Assembly: GCA_025454075.1 (NCBI GenBank)
Contig: JALOPD010000036.1
Location: forward strand, 1-22,260
Source of the DNA: Desulfobacterales bacterium
GTDB taxonomy: Bacteria; Desulfobacterota; Desulfobacteria; Desulfobacterales; UBA2174_A
Direction: 5' to 3'
DNA: 22,260 nt
The stretch's first letter is position 1. Each line of letters starts with the position of its first letter. This document shows positions 14,700 through 22,260 of this stretch, in pieces. The notes below the pieces were generated by a model. That model was not told the origin of the DNA and did not search any database. It saw only the letters and a list, made by a program, of their open reading frames with translations. The position numbers and the translations under genes are program-made.

Positions 14700-15521
14700 A
14701 TGTTCACCAAAGTGCGCCAGGTGCGGGCATTCGAGAGCATCATCCAGCAGGTGGAGGCGGCCATCCTTAAGGGCCGGCTCGCGGTCGGGGACCGGCTGCC
14801 GCCCGAACGGGAATTGCAGGGTCTGCTCGACGTCAGCCGCAACACGCTGCGGGAGTCCCTGCGGGTGCTGGAGCAGAAGGGGCTGATCGAGGTCCGCAAG
14901 GGCAACCGCGGCGGGGTCTTCGTCAAGGAGATCAATGCCGACTCCATGACCGATAGCCTATGGCTTTTCGTGCAGTCCCAGCGCATCACGATGGAGCAGA
15001 TCTCCGAGTTCCGCCAGGATCTCGAGGGGCTGGTCACCCGCCGGGCCGCCCTGCAAGCCGACCCTGCGCGCATGAGCGATGTCGAGCGGCTGCTGGAAAA
15101 GGCCGAGGATCTGGCGTGCAACGGACCCGCCCAGTGGGATGCCTTCATGCAGGCGGACCGGGACCTCCACCTGGCGCTGGCGCGGCTGGCCGGCAACCCC
15201 CTGCATCACTTTTTCCTGGAAACAGTGCACACCCATTTTCACCGCTACCACATCCAGGCCTATCTGCCGCGGGATGAGGAAACCATCCAGACCACCCTCC
15301 GGGAACTGAAAGCCATCGTCCAGGCCGTCTCCCGGGGCGAGGCCGAGCGCGCGGAGGCTCTCTCGCGCGAGCATGTCCGGCGCGCCACGGAAGCGATGAA
15401 GGAGGCGTCGGCCGCCGCGGGGAAAACGGCGGCGGCTCCCCGGCCGTCCCCCCAGCGCTTGAAATCAAAACCCAACCCGGGCACCGCTGCCGGGACGCCT
15501 ACGAACAGGAGGCCGTCATGA
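14700..15521 (+). CDS. GntR family regulator, FadR subfamily (FCD ligand domain)
   Basis: This 273-residue DNA-binding protein has an N-terminal winged helix (about 8-75: IIQQVEAAILKGRLAVGDRLPPERELQ, with the recognition helix in VSRNTLRESLRVLEQKGLIEV). An all-helical FCD domain follows (about 95-235) with the metal/ligand residues in FMQADRDLHLALARLAGNPLH and REHVRRA. The last 35 residues are a low-complexity Ala/Pro/Lys tail. FCD regulators usually sense carboxylic acids. Its stop overlaps the start of the glycyl radical enzyme gene (ATGA). It therefore probably controls that gene and itself through the palindrome at 14540-14550. No strong ribosome site precedes the ATG. Confidence 0.9.
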   Translation: MFTKVRQVRAFESIIQQVEAAILKGRLAVGDRLPPERELQGLLDVSRNTLRESLRVLEQKGLIEVRKGNRGGVFVKEINADSMTDSLWLFVQSQRITMEQISEFRQDLEGLVTRRAALQADPARMSDVERLLEKAEDLACNGPAQWDAFMQADRDLHLALARLAGNPLHHFFLETVHTHFHRYHIQAYLPRDEETIQTTLRELKAIVQAVSRGEAERAEALSREHVRRATEAMKEASAAAGKTAAAPRPSPQRLKSKPNPGTAAGTPTNRRPS

Positions 15522-17935
15522 CACCCATCACCTTGGAAAGCCGCCGGACGGGGACCGTCAGGGCCGCTGCGGCCGCCACCGGGCCCAGCGACCGTGTCCG
15601 GCTCGGCATCGAGCGCAACCGCAGCGACCGTCCCGAAGTCCACCCGCATCGCGCGGTGGCGGTCACGCGCAGCTACCAGGAGACCGAGGGCGAGCCGATC
15701 GCGGTTCGCCGCGGCAAAATGCTCCACCGCGTCCTGGCGGAAGAACCGGTGACGATCCAGAAGGACGAACTCATCGTCGGCATGAAAACCCTGACGCCCC
15801 GGGGCTCGCCCGTCTACCCCGAGATCAACTGCGCCTGGGTCGAGCGCGACCTCGACCGGCTGTCCACCCGCAGGGACACCCCGTTTTACGTCAGCGAGGA
15901 GACCAAGCGCATCCTGCGCGCGGAGGTGTTTCCCTTCTGGCGCAACCGCCAGATCGCCGACCGCATCAATGACGCCGTGCCGCCCGAGATCTGGAAAGCC
16001 GACGACCGCGGGGTAATCTACAACTACTTCCGCTCGCGCACGATCGGCCACTTCCAGGCCGCCTACGACAAGGTGCTCGCCCAGGGCATGGAGGGGATCA
16101 TCGCCGACGTCGAGCGCTCCCTCGAACGGCTGGACGCCCGTGCGGCGGACTACCTCCGCAAACGTCAGTTCCTGGAGTCCGTGATGACGGCCTGCCGCGG
16201 GGCGGTCCTCTTCGCCGGCCGTTACGCCGCCGAGGCCCGACGCCTGGCCGGGCTGGAGTTCGACCCCGCCCGCCGGTCCGAACTGGAAGCGATTGCGGCG
16301 ATTCTGACGCGGGTCCCGGCCCGACCGGCGGTCACCTTCCAGGAAGCCCTGCAGTCGTTCTGGATCACGCACCTCGTGCTCAACTTGGAGACCAGCGGCC
16401 ATGCCTTCGGCCCGGGCCGCTTCGACCAGTACCTGTACCCCTACTACCGCCACAGCATCGACTCCGGCGAAATCACCCCGGCGCAGGCCCAGGAGCTGCT
16501 CGACTGCCTGTGGGTCAAATTCGACGAGATCACCCTGGCCAAGGACTCGGGCGAATCCCAGACCTCGAGCTCCTACCCGGACTTCCAGAACCTGAACATC
16601 GGCGGGCTGACGCGGGGCGGGCGCGATGCGGTGAACGAGCTGTCCTTCATGTGCCTCGACGCCCTCGAGCACACGCTCCTGCCCCAGCCGGGGCTCTCGG
16701 CCCAGATCAGCTCCGTCACCCAGCCGAAGTTTCTGCTGCGCTGCTGCGAGGTGCTGCGGCTGGGGACGGGCATGCCGGCCATGTTCAACTCGGATGTCAT
16801 GGTGCTCGGCATGGTCAACCGCGGCAAGACCCTCAGCGACGCCCGCGCGAGCAGCTTAAACGGGTGCGTCGCCGCCTTCTGCGACGGCAAGGACCGCATG
16901 GCCTCGACCGGCTACTTCAACCTGGCCAAGGCCCTGGAGCTGGCCCTCAACGACGGCGTCGACCGGATGACCGGCGAGCCGCTCGGCCCCCGCACCGGGG
17001 ACCCCAGGGCCTTTGCGGGCTTCGAGGAGGTGCTGGCGGCCTTCACCGCGCAGGTGGAGCACTTCGTGGCGATGAAGGTGCGCTACGACAACACCGTACG
17101 CGACATCTACGCCGCGCACTGCCCGGTCCCCTTCACCTCGGCCGTGATCGACGACTGCATCGCGACCGCTACCGACTGGCACGCGGGCGGCTCGCGCTAC
17201 AAGATCGCCACCATGAGCGGGGTCGCGGTCGGCACGGTGGCCGATGCGCTTTCCGGCATCCGCACGCACGTCTTCGAGCAGCGGACCTTCGGGATGGCCC
17301 GGTTGATCGAGGCCCTGGACAAGAATTGGGAAGGCGATGAGGTCATGCGCCAGACCCTGGCCAACAAGACGCCGCACTACGGCAACGACGACGACCGCGC
17401 CGACGAGCTGGCGGTGCGGGTGCAGGAGATCTTCTGCACGGCCGTGGAGCGCCACACCGACATCCAGGGCGCCCGGTACTGGGTGGACCTCCTGCCGACG
17501 ACCAGCCACATCGCCCTGGGCGAGGTGACGGGCGCCACCCCGGACGGCCGCAAGGCCGGCAGCTGGCTGTCCGAGGGCGTCAGCCCGGTGCAGGGCCACG
17601 ACCGGAAGGGCCCGACCGCCGCCACACGCTCGGTGGCCAAGCTCGACCACGCCCGCACCAACGGCACGCTGCTCAACGTCAAGATCAACCCCCAGACCGT
17701 GAAGAGCGACCGCGACCTGCACAAGCTGGCGGCCCTGATCCGGGGCTATTTCAGCCAGGGGGGGCACCACATGCAGTTCAACATCGTCGACCGCGACCTC
17801 CTGCTCGAAGCCATGGACCGGCCGGACCGGCACCGCAACCTGCTCATCCGGGTGGCGGGCTACTCGGATTACTTCACCCTGCTGAGCAAGGAGATCCAGC
17901 GCGAGATCCTCTCCCGAGCCGAACACGGCGTCTGA
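15518..17935 (+). CDS. Glycyl radical enzyme, arylacetate-decarboxylase-like branch, atypical active site
   Basis: This 805-residue cytoplasmic enzyme of the pyruvate formate-lyase superfamily uses a glycyl radical to make a thiyl radical on an active-site Cys. The glycyl motif is RVAGYSDYF (Gly781). The Cys loop is LNGCVAAFCDGKD (Cys450). From there on, the order TGYFNLAKALELALNDG, HAGGSRYK, NKTPHYGNDDD, LLPTTSH, GATPDGR and GGHHMQFN resembles 4-hydroxyphenylacetate decarboxylase and its relatives. Those enzymes have Glu two residues after the Cys (GCVE). Here that residue is Ala, so the reaction is probably different. No small HpdC-type subunit is present. AGGAGG (15507-15512) precedes the ATG, which overlaps the GntR stop. 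The activating enzyme is encoded 157 bases downstream. Substrate is unknown. Confidence 0.9.
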   Translation: MTPITLESRRTGTVRAAAAATGPSDRVRLGIERNRSDRPEVHPHRAVAVTRSYQETEGEPIAVRRGKMLHRVLAEEPVTIQKDELIVGMKTLTPRGSPVYPEINCAWVERDLDRLSTRRDTPFYVSEETKRILRAEVFPFWRNRQIADRINDAVPPEIWKADDRGVIYNYFRSRTIGHFQAAYDKVLAQGMEGIIADVERSLERLDARAADYLRKRQFLESVMTACRGAVLFAGRYAAEARRLAGLEFDPARRSELEAIAAILTRVPARPAVTFQEALQSFWITHLVLNLETSGHAFGPGRFDQYLYPYYRHSIDSGEITPAQAQELLDCLWVKFDEITLAKDSGESQTSSSYPDFQNLNIGGLTRGGRDAVNELSFMCLDALEHTLLPQPGLSAQISSVTQPKFLLRCCEVLRLGTGMPAMFNSDVMVLGMVNRGKTLSDARASSLNGCVAAFCDGKDRMASTGYFNLAKALELALNDGVDRMTGEPLGPRTGDPRAFAGFEEVLAAFTAQVEHFVAMKVRYDNTVRDIYAAHCPVPFTSAVIDDCIATATDWHAGGSRYKIATMSGVAVGTVADALSGIRTHVFEQRTFGMARLIEALDKNWEGDEVMRQTLANKTPHYGNDDDRADELAVRVQEIFCTAVERHTDIQGARYWVDLLPTTSHIALGEVTGATPDGRKAGSWLSEGVSPVQGHDRKGPTAATRSVAKLDHARTNGTLLNVKINPQTVKSDRDLHKLAALIRGYFSQGGHHMQFNIVDRDLLLEAMDRPDRHRNLLIRVAGYSDYFTLLSKEIQREILSRAEHGV

Positions 17936-18074
17936 AGCGGTTTGAAAACCCCGCCTAAGACCCGGGGGCGGCGTTGTCCCGCGGCGTGAAATGCTCACGT
18001 ACTGACGTACGCTCCGCTTTCAACCCACGGGACGCCTTGCCCGCGGGCCCGATGCGGGGTTCTGAAACCGCTTC
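17934..18074. repeat. Large nested palindrome between enzyme and activase genes
   Basis: The outer arms GAAGCGGTTT (17934-17943) plus AACCCCGC (17947-17954) pair with GCGGGGTT (18054-18061) plus AAACCGCTTC (18065-18074), interrupted only by a 3x3 internal loop. Nested inside, GGC and GTCCCG (17970-17981) pair with CGGGAC and GCC (18028-18036). An inner hairpin TGAAA...CGTAC/GTACG...TTTCA lies at 17987-18022. The layout resembles REP-like extragenic palindromes. It may attenuate the activase relative to the enzyme or protect the upstream mRNA. It overlaps the enzyme's stop codon. Confidence 0.8.
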
Positions 18075-18092
18075 CTTAACTATCTGGATCAC

Positions 18093-19073
18093 ATGGCGAC
18101 AACTGACAAGCAACAGCACCTCCGCTCCACCTCCTGTTGCTCCTCTCCCAACAAATCCAACCCGCAGGGTTTGATTTTCGACATCCGCAAATACACCCTC
18201 CACGACGGGCCGGGCGTGCGCACCACGGTGTTTTTCAAGGGGTGCCCGCTCAACTGCCTGTGGTGCTGCAATCCCGAGTCCCAGGTGAGCCGGCCGGAGC
18301 TGGTCTGGGTGCGCGAGCGCTGCCTGGGCTGCGATCTCTGCCTGGCGGTTTGCCCGGCCGATGCCCTGCAGACGACCGCCGACGGCGCCAGAGCCATCGA
18401 CCCTGAACGCTGCGACCGCTGCGGCCGGTGCGCCGAGCGCTGCCCGGGGGAGGCCCTGAACCTCATCGGCCGGTTAGTGACGGTGGACGAAGTCCTGGCC
18501 GAGGTGACCCGCGACGCACTTTACTTCGAGAGTTCGGGCGGCGGCCTGACGCTCTCCGGCGGGGAGCCCCTGGCGCAGCCCGACTTTGCCGCCGCGCTGC
18601 TGTGGCGCTACAAACACGAGGAAAAGGGGGAGAACACGGCGGTGGAAACTTGCGGGTTCGTCGAGTGGCCGGTTTTCGAGGGGCTCGCCGCCGACGTCGA
18701 CCTGTTCCTCTACGACGTCAAGCACATGGACCCCGCGGAGCACCTGCGGCTGACCGGACGGGACAACCGGCTCATCCTGGAAAACGCCCGGCGGCTGGCG
18801 CAGGCGGGCCGGGCGCTGGTGATCCGCCTGCCGCTCATCGCCGGCATCAACGACGGTCGCGCGAACCTGGAGGCCACGGCCGATTTTGCGCTGTCGCTGC
18901 CGGGAGTCAGGCGCATCGACATCCTGCCGTACCACCGGCTGGGCGCGCCCAAGTATCAGCGCCTGGAACGGGAATACCCCTTGGGCGGGCTGCCCTCGCT
19001 GCCGGCCGAACGGGCGGCTCAGGTGCGTCGGGTCCTTGAGCGGCGGGGCCTCGAGGTTCACGTCGGGGGGTAA
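18093..19073 (+). CDS. Glycyl radical enzyme activating enzyme (radical SAM)
   Basis: This 326-residue partner installs the glycyl radical using SAM and a [4Fe-4S] cluster. The radical SAM motif CPLNCLWC (Cys51, 55, 58) follows the family opening GLIFDIRKYTLHDGPGVRTTVFF. Two ferredoxin-type clusters are inserted after it, CLGCDLCLAVCP (77-88) and CDRCGRCAERCP (107-118), as in activases of decarboxylases and dehydratases. The SAM-binding GGEPL follows LTLSG. The reading begins at ATG 18093, giving about 25 unconserved residues with a CC pair before the usual start. The ribosome site is weak, which fits a low activase dose. It is separated from the enzyme gene by the palindrome at 17934-18074. 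Confidence 0.93.
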   Translation: MATTDKQQHLRSTSCCSSPNKSNPQGLIFDIRKYTLHDGPGVRTTVFFKGCPLNCLWCCNPESQVSRPELVWVRERCLGCDLCLAVCPADALQTTADGARAIDPERCDRCGRCAERCPGEALNLIGRLVTVDEVLAEVTRDALYFESSGGGLTLSGGEPLAQPDFAAALLWRYKHEEKGENTAVETCGFVEWPVFEGLAADVDLFLYDVKHMDPAEHLRLTGRDNRLILENARRLAQAGRALVIRLPLIAGINDGRANLEATADFALSLPGVRRIDILPYHRLGAPKYQRLEREYPLGGLPSLPAERAAQVRRVLERRGLEVHVGG

Positions 19074-19152
19074 TCGGGTCCCGGGGGCCCGTCGGCTCTG
19101 CGACGGCGGACGGGTCGGGTCTCACTCACGAACGGCATGCGGCCGGCCGGGG

Positions 19153-19896
19153 CTACGGGGAAGGCGCTTCGCAGTGGCCGCCGCCGAGGTAGGCTTTGAC
19201 GATGCTCTCGTCCTGGCGCAGGGTGGCGCCGTCGCCCTCGATGACGATCTTGCCGGTTTCCAGCACGTAGCCGTAGTCCGCCAGCTTCAAGGCCACCTTG
19301 GCATTCTGCTCCACCAACAGGATGGTGGTGCCCTGTTCGTTGAGCTTGCGAATGATCTTCATGATGGCCTGGACCAGGAAGGGCGCCAGGCCCATGGACG
19401 GCTCGTCCAGAAGCAGCAGCTCGGGGTCGGTCATGAGGGCCCGGCCGATGGCGAGCATCTGCTGCTCTCCGCCGGAGAGCAAGGCCGAATCCTGATTGCG
19501 GCGCTTCGATAGAATCGGGAAGAGCTTGAAGATGTAGCTCAGGCGCTTTTCCCTTGCGACCTTGTCCTGATGGGTGGTGAACCCGCCGAGGTCGAGGTTT
19601 TCCTGAACGGTCATGCCTTTGAAAATGCGGCGCCCTTCGGGGGCGTGGATCAGCCCCATGTGCACGATGCGGTGCGGGGGGGTCGCCGTGATGTCCTGGC
19701 CCATGAAAGAGATCCTGCCCGCCGCCGCGCGGATGAGGCCGGAGATGGTCCTCAGCGTGGTGCTTTTGCCGGCGCCGTTGGCGCCGAGCAGCGTCACGAT
19801 CTGGCCCTTTTGGACGGTGAGGCTGATTCCCCGTAGAGCGTGGATCTTGCCGTAATAGGTCTCCAGGCCGTCGATTTTCAGGACCGTCTCGCTCAT
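19153..19896 (-). CDS. livF: Branched-chain amino acid ABC transporter ATPase LivF
   Basis: This 247-residue cytoplasmic ATPase shows Walker A LLGANGAGKSTTLR, the LivF-typical MGLIHAPEGRRIFKGMTVQENLDLG, the signature LSGGEQQMLAIGRAL and Walker B LLLDEPSMGLAP. It pairs with LivG to drive uptake through LivHM. The ATG at 19896 lies one base after the livG stop. Codons upstream of it are in frame but belong to livG's 3' end. It is the last gene of the operon in this window. The 79-bp gap to the convergent activase gene has a GC-rich imperfect inverted repeat near 19098-19122 but no T-run. Confidence 0.95.
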   Translation of the reverse strand: MSETVLKIDGLETYYGKIHALRGISLTVQKGQIVTLLGANGAGKSTTLRTISGLIRAAAGRISFMGQDITATPPHRIVHMGLIHAPEGRRIFKGMTVQENLDLGGFTTHQDKVAREKRLSYIFKLFPILSKRRNQDSALLSGGEQQMLAIGRALMTDPELLLLDEPSMGLAPFLVQAIMKIIRKLNEQGTTILLVEQNAKVALKLADYGYVLETGKIVIEGDGATLRQDESIVKAYLGGGHCEAPSP

Positions 19897-19897
19897 C

Positions 19898-20668
19898 TCA
19901 CTCGTCCTCTTCCCGGCCGAGATAGGCTTCGATGACCTTGGGGTCGCCCTGCACGTCTGCGCAATTTCCCTCGGCAATCTTTTTCCCGTAGTCGATGACG
20001 ATGACCTTTTCCGAGATTTTCATCACCAGGCTCATGTCGTGTTCGATCAAGAAAATGGTGACCGCCAATTTCTCGCGGATGCGTCGGATGAGGGCCATGA
20101 GGCGTTCTTTTTCGTGGGCGTTCAGACCGGCGGCGGGCTCATCGAACAGCAGCAGCTTGGGTTGGGTGGCCAGCGCCCGGGCCCACTCCACTCGGCGCTG
20201 GTCGCCGTAGGGCAGGTTTTTGGCCAGGCGGTCCTTGTGGCCGAGGATGCCCACGAAATCCAGACACTCTTCGGCGGTCCGCCGGATCTCGGCTTCTTCC
20301 GCGTGCTGGGCCGGGGTGTGGAAAATGGCCCCCACGGCGCCGGCTTTCGTCCGGCAATGCATCCCGGACATGACGTTTTCCAACACCGTCATGTTCTTGA
20401 AGAGCCTCAGGTTCTGAAAGGTCCGGGCCATGCCGCTCTGGGTGATCTTGTGGGGCTTGAACTGAAGCACGGATTTCTCCTGGAAGCGGATGTCGCCGGA
20501 ATTGGCCTTGTAAAAACCCGTCAGGCAGTTGAAGACGGAGGTTTTCCCGGCGCCGTTGGGACCGATCAGACTGACGATCGCGCCCTCCTCGACATCGAAA
20601 CTGAGCCGGTCGATGACATCCAGCCCCCCAAACCGCAGCGTCAAATCCTGGACTTGCAAGATGGCCAT
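19898..20668 (-). CDS. livG: Branched-chain amino acid ABC transporter ATPase LivG
   Basis: This 256-residue ATPase is paired with LivF. Walker A is LIGPNGAGKTSVFN, followed by the LivG-typical TGFYKANSGDI and GMARTFQNLRLFKNMTVLENVM. The signature region is degenerate, reading NLPYGDQRRVEWARAL where LSYGxQR is usual, as is common in LivG. Walker B is LLLFDEPAAGLN, and EHDMSLVM carries the switch His. The start ATG at 20668 has GGAGG upstream, 14 bases after the livM stop. Confidence 0.95.
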   Translation of the reverse strand: MAILQVQDLTLRFGGLDVIDRLSFDVEEGAIVSLIGPNGAGKTSVFNCLTGFYKANSGDIRFQEKSVLQFKPHKITQSGMARTFQNLRLFKNMTVLENVMSGMHCRTKAGAVGAIFHTPAQHAEEAEIRRTAEECLDFVGILGHKDRLAKNLPYGDQRRVEWARALATQPKLLLFDEPAAGLNAHEKERLMALIRRIREKLAVTIFLIEHDMSLVMKISEKVIVIDYGKKIAEGNCADVQGDPKVIEAYLGREEDE

Positions 20669-20682
20669 GGAAGCTGCCTCCG

Positions 20683-21675
20683 TCAGTTTCTGCGCTCAGG
20701 CCACATCCCCTGGGGCCTGAAGATCATCATGGCGATCAGCAGCAGGCCGAATACCAGCATGCGCATGGCCCCGATTTCGCGGAAGACCTCCGGGAAGAGC
20801 ACGAGGGCCATGGCGCCGACCACCATGCCCGGGATTTTGCCCATGCCGCCCAGAACAACGGCCATGAGGATCGTGGCCGACTGCATGAACTGGAACGAGT
20901 CGGGCGAAATGGCGGTCATCTTGGCGGCGAAAAAACAGCCCGCCACGCCGGCGAACACGGCGCCGATGACGTAGGCGTAGAGCTTGATGGCCACGCGGTC
21001 GATGCCCATGGCTTCGGCGGCGTCCTCATCCTCGCGAACGTACTGCCAGGCCCGGCCCAGCCGGGAGTGCTGGAGCCGGTAGCTGACAAAAATCGCCAGG
21101 AGGACCATGACAAAAAAAGCGTAGTAGTAGTGCTGAATCTGGTTGAGCTCCAGGCCGAAGAAAGAGGGCCGGCTGATGCCGATCAGGCCGCTGGGGCCCC
21201 CGGAGATGTCTTTCAGATTGCGGGCCGCGATCCGGGTGATCTCGCCGAACCCCAGGGTCACGATGGCCAGGTAATCGCTGCGCAGCCGCAGGGTGGGGCC
21301 GCCGATGATCACCCCGGCGATGATGGAGAAGACCACTGCGGCCGGGATGGTCAACCAGAAGTTCCAGCCGTAGTGGGAGGTCAGGATGCCGGTGGTGTAG
21401 GCGCCCACCGCAAAGAAGGCGGCGTAGCCCAGGTCCAGGAGCCCGGCAAAGCCGACCACGATATTCAACCCGAGGCACAGGACGATGTAGAAGAAGGAAT
21501 TGGACAGGATCTCCAGGACGTAATTGTCGCCGATAAACGGTACCAGCAGGGTGCCCACGATCAGGAGGGCATAGACGGAATAGCGCCTCCGCCGGTCGTC
21601 CAGCAGGGAGATCAGGCGCTCTTCCAGGTCCGGCTTCTTGACCGCGGTAACCGTTTGGGAAGCATCGTCCGCCAT
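20683..21675 (-). CDS. livM: Branched-chain amino acid ABC transporter permease LivM
   Basis: This 330-residue permease has a charged cytoplasmic N-terminus (1-35) and about nine hydrophobic segments. Family hallmarks are GLNIVVGFAGLLDLGYAAFFAVGAY, ALTLGFGEI-like IVTLGFGEITRIAARN, the EAA-type coupling loop around GRAWQYVREDEDAAEAMGID, and GGMGKIPGMVVGA. It begins 3 bases after the livH stop (ATG 21675, AAAGGATG upstream), indicating one operon. Confidence 0.94.
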   Translation of the reverse strand: MADDASQTVTAVKKPDLEERLISLLDDRRRRYSVYALLIVGTLLVPFIGDNYVLEILSNSFFYIVLCLGLNIVVGFAGLLDLGYAAFFAVGAYTTGILTSHYGWNFWLTIPAAVVFSIIAGVIIGGPTLRLRSDYLAIVTLGFGEITRIAARNLKDISGGPSGLIGISRPSFFGLELNQIQHYYYAFFVMVLLAIFVSYRLQHSRLGRAWQYVREDEDAAEAMGIDRVAIKLYAYVIGAVFAGVAGCFFAAKMTAISPDSFQFMQSATILMAVVLGGMGKIPGMVVGAMALVLFPEVFREIGAMRMLVFGLLLIAMMIFRPQGMWPERRN

Positions 21676-21678
21676 GGC

Positions 21679-22260
21679 CTACATCCTTTCGATTTCGGTT
21701 CGGCCTAATATTCCGGTGGGTTTGAAAATGAGCAGCAGGATCAGCAGTCCGAAGGCGAAGACGTCCTTCCACTCCGAACCGATCCAGGGAATCTGCGTCC
21801 CGAAGGCCTCCAGCAGGCCGAGCACCAGGCCGCCCAGCATGGCGCCGGGGATGGAGCCGATGCCGCCGATGACGGCGGCGGTGAAGGCCTTGAGACCGAT
21901 CACAAAGCCCATGAAGAAATGGATGGAGCCGTAGTAAACCCCCGCCATGACGCCGGCCGCGGCCGCCAGGGCCGAGCCGACGAAGAAGGTCAGGGCGATG
22001 ATCTTGTTGACGTCGATGCCCATCAGGCGGCAGGCGTCCATGTCGATGGAGATGGCGCGCATGGCCTTGCCGTAAATGGTCCGGCTGATGAAAAGGTGCA
22101 GGATCGCCATGAGCAGGGCCGTGGCCGCAACCATTACCATCTGGGTGTGGGTGATGTGAATGTGGCCGATGGTGACGCCTTCGTCGTCAAGCCCCGTGTT
22201 GAATGCCGTGTATTCGCCGTAGGTGGCCGCCATGACGCCGTTGAACAGCACCAGCGACAC
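21679..22260 (-). CDS. livH: Branched-chain amino acid ABC transporter permease LivH (5' part outside window)
   Basis: The C-terminal 193 or so residues of a permease whose N-terminal third lies beyond the right edge. It shows hydrophobic segments, the coupling loop GKAMRAISIDMDACRLMGIDVN, and the conserved GLKAFTAAVIGGIGSIPGAMLGG. The frame is open to the last base of the window, so the apparent first Met is internal. A substrate-binding protein gene would be expected further upstream of this minus-strand operon. Confidence 0.92.
   Translation of the reverse strand: MSLVLFNGVMAATYGEYTAFNTGLDDEGVTIGHIHITHTQMVMVAATALLMAILHLFISRTIYGKAMRAISIDMDACRLMGIDVNKIIALTFFVGSALAAAAGVMAGVYYGSIHFFMGFVIGLKAFTAAVIGGIGSIPGAMLGGLVLGLLEAFGTQIPWIGSEWKDVFAFGLLILLLIFKPTGILGRTEIERM

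Noticed and set aside
15260..17998. Large minus-strand open frames opposite the glycyl radical enzyme
   Set aside because: The plus strand carries full glycyl radical enzyme motifs. The antisense frames have only biased, domain-free translations.

Overview
The window is GC-rich, single-copy bacterial chromosome with short intergenic gaps. The mix of genes points to an anaerobic deltaproteobacterium (Desulfobacterota, probably in or near the sulfate reducers or syntrophs). The main clues are a glycyl radical enzyme with its activase, a TAXI-type solute receptor, a GEMM-type riboswitch, Mpl murein recycling, a biotin ECF transporter and a LivFGMH transporter. This placement is inference, because the window holds no rRNA or other phylogenetic marker.

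Left part (1-9627). A tRNA-Lys(CTT) and a Tpt1/KptA-like gene lie on the minus strand. The KptA-like protein keeps the fold but has lost its signature catalytic motifs. Divergent from them are a glutamate-1-semialdehyde aminomutase (hemL) with an apparent in-frame deletion of about 23 codons, the muropeptide ligase mpl, a membrane-anchored family 2 glycosyltransferase and a polytopic membrane protein. Next comes a biotin block: birA, bioY, bioM and bioN. It is preceded by a promoter whose -10 lies inside a GTTAACC-N14-GGTTAAC inverted repeat, as expected of a BirA operator.

Middle part (9646-14458). A promoter drives tRNA-Lys(TTT) and tRNA-Glu(TTC), which end in a 14-bp hairpin. A lone pentapeptide-repeat/TIR protein follows, a candidate NAD-consuming immune effector. 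The roughly 385-bp gap after it holds a structured leader that I read as a GEMM-I (cyclic dinucleotide) riboswitch. Its elements are a 9-bp P1, a 6-bp hairpin with a GCAA tetraloop, the ACGGGCCTAAGGG segment, an 8-bp CCTAAGGG/CCCTTAGG stem and a CCGGGTTGCC 3' strand. It precedes an orphan TAXI-type periplasmic receptor and an ExeA-like AAA ATPase with one membrane segment and a long coiled coil. This cyclic-dinucleotide-controlled pair is one of two strong candidates for an undescribed system.

Right part (14515-22260). A FadR-type GntR regulator, with a promoter overlapped by a TGGTNNNACCA palindrome, is translationally coupled to a glycyl radical enzyme of the arylacetate-decarboxylase-like branch. 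The active-site Cys of that enzyme is followed by Val-Ala-Ala instead of the usual Val-Glu. Its activating enzyme follows after a large nested palindrome. This Glu-less enzyme and its regulator are the second candidate for undescribed biochemistry. Convergent to it are livF, livG, livM and a partial livH of a branched-chain amino acid type ABC transporter running off the right edge.
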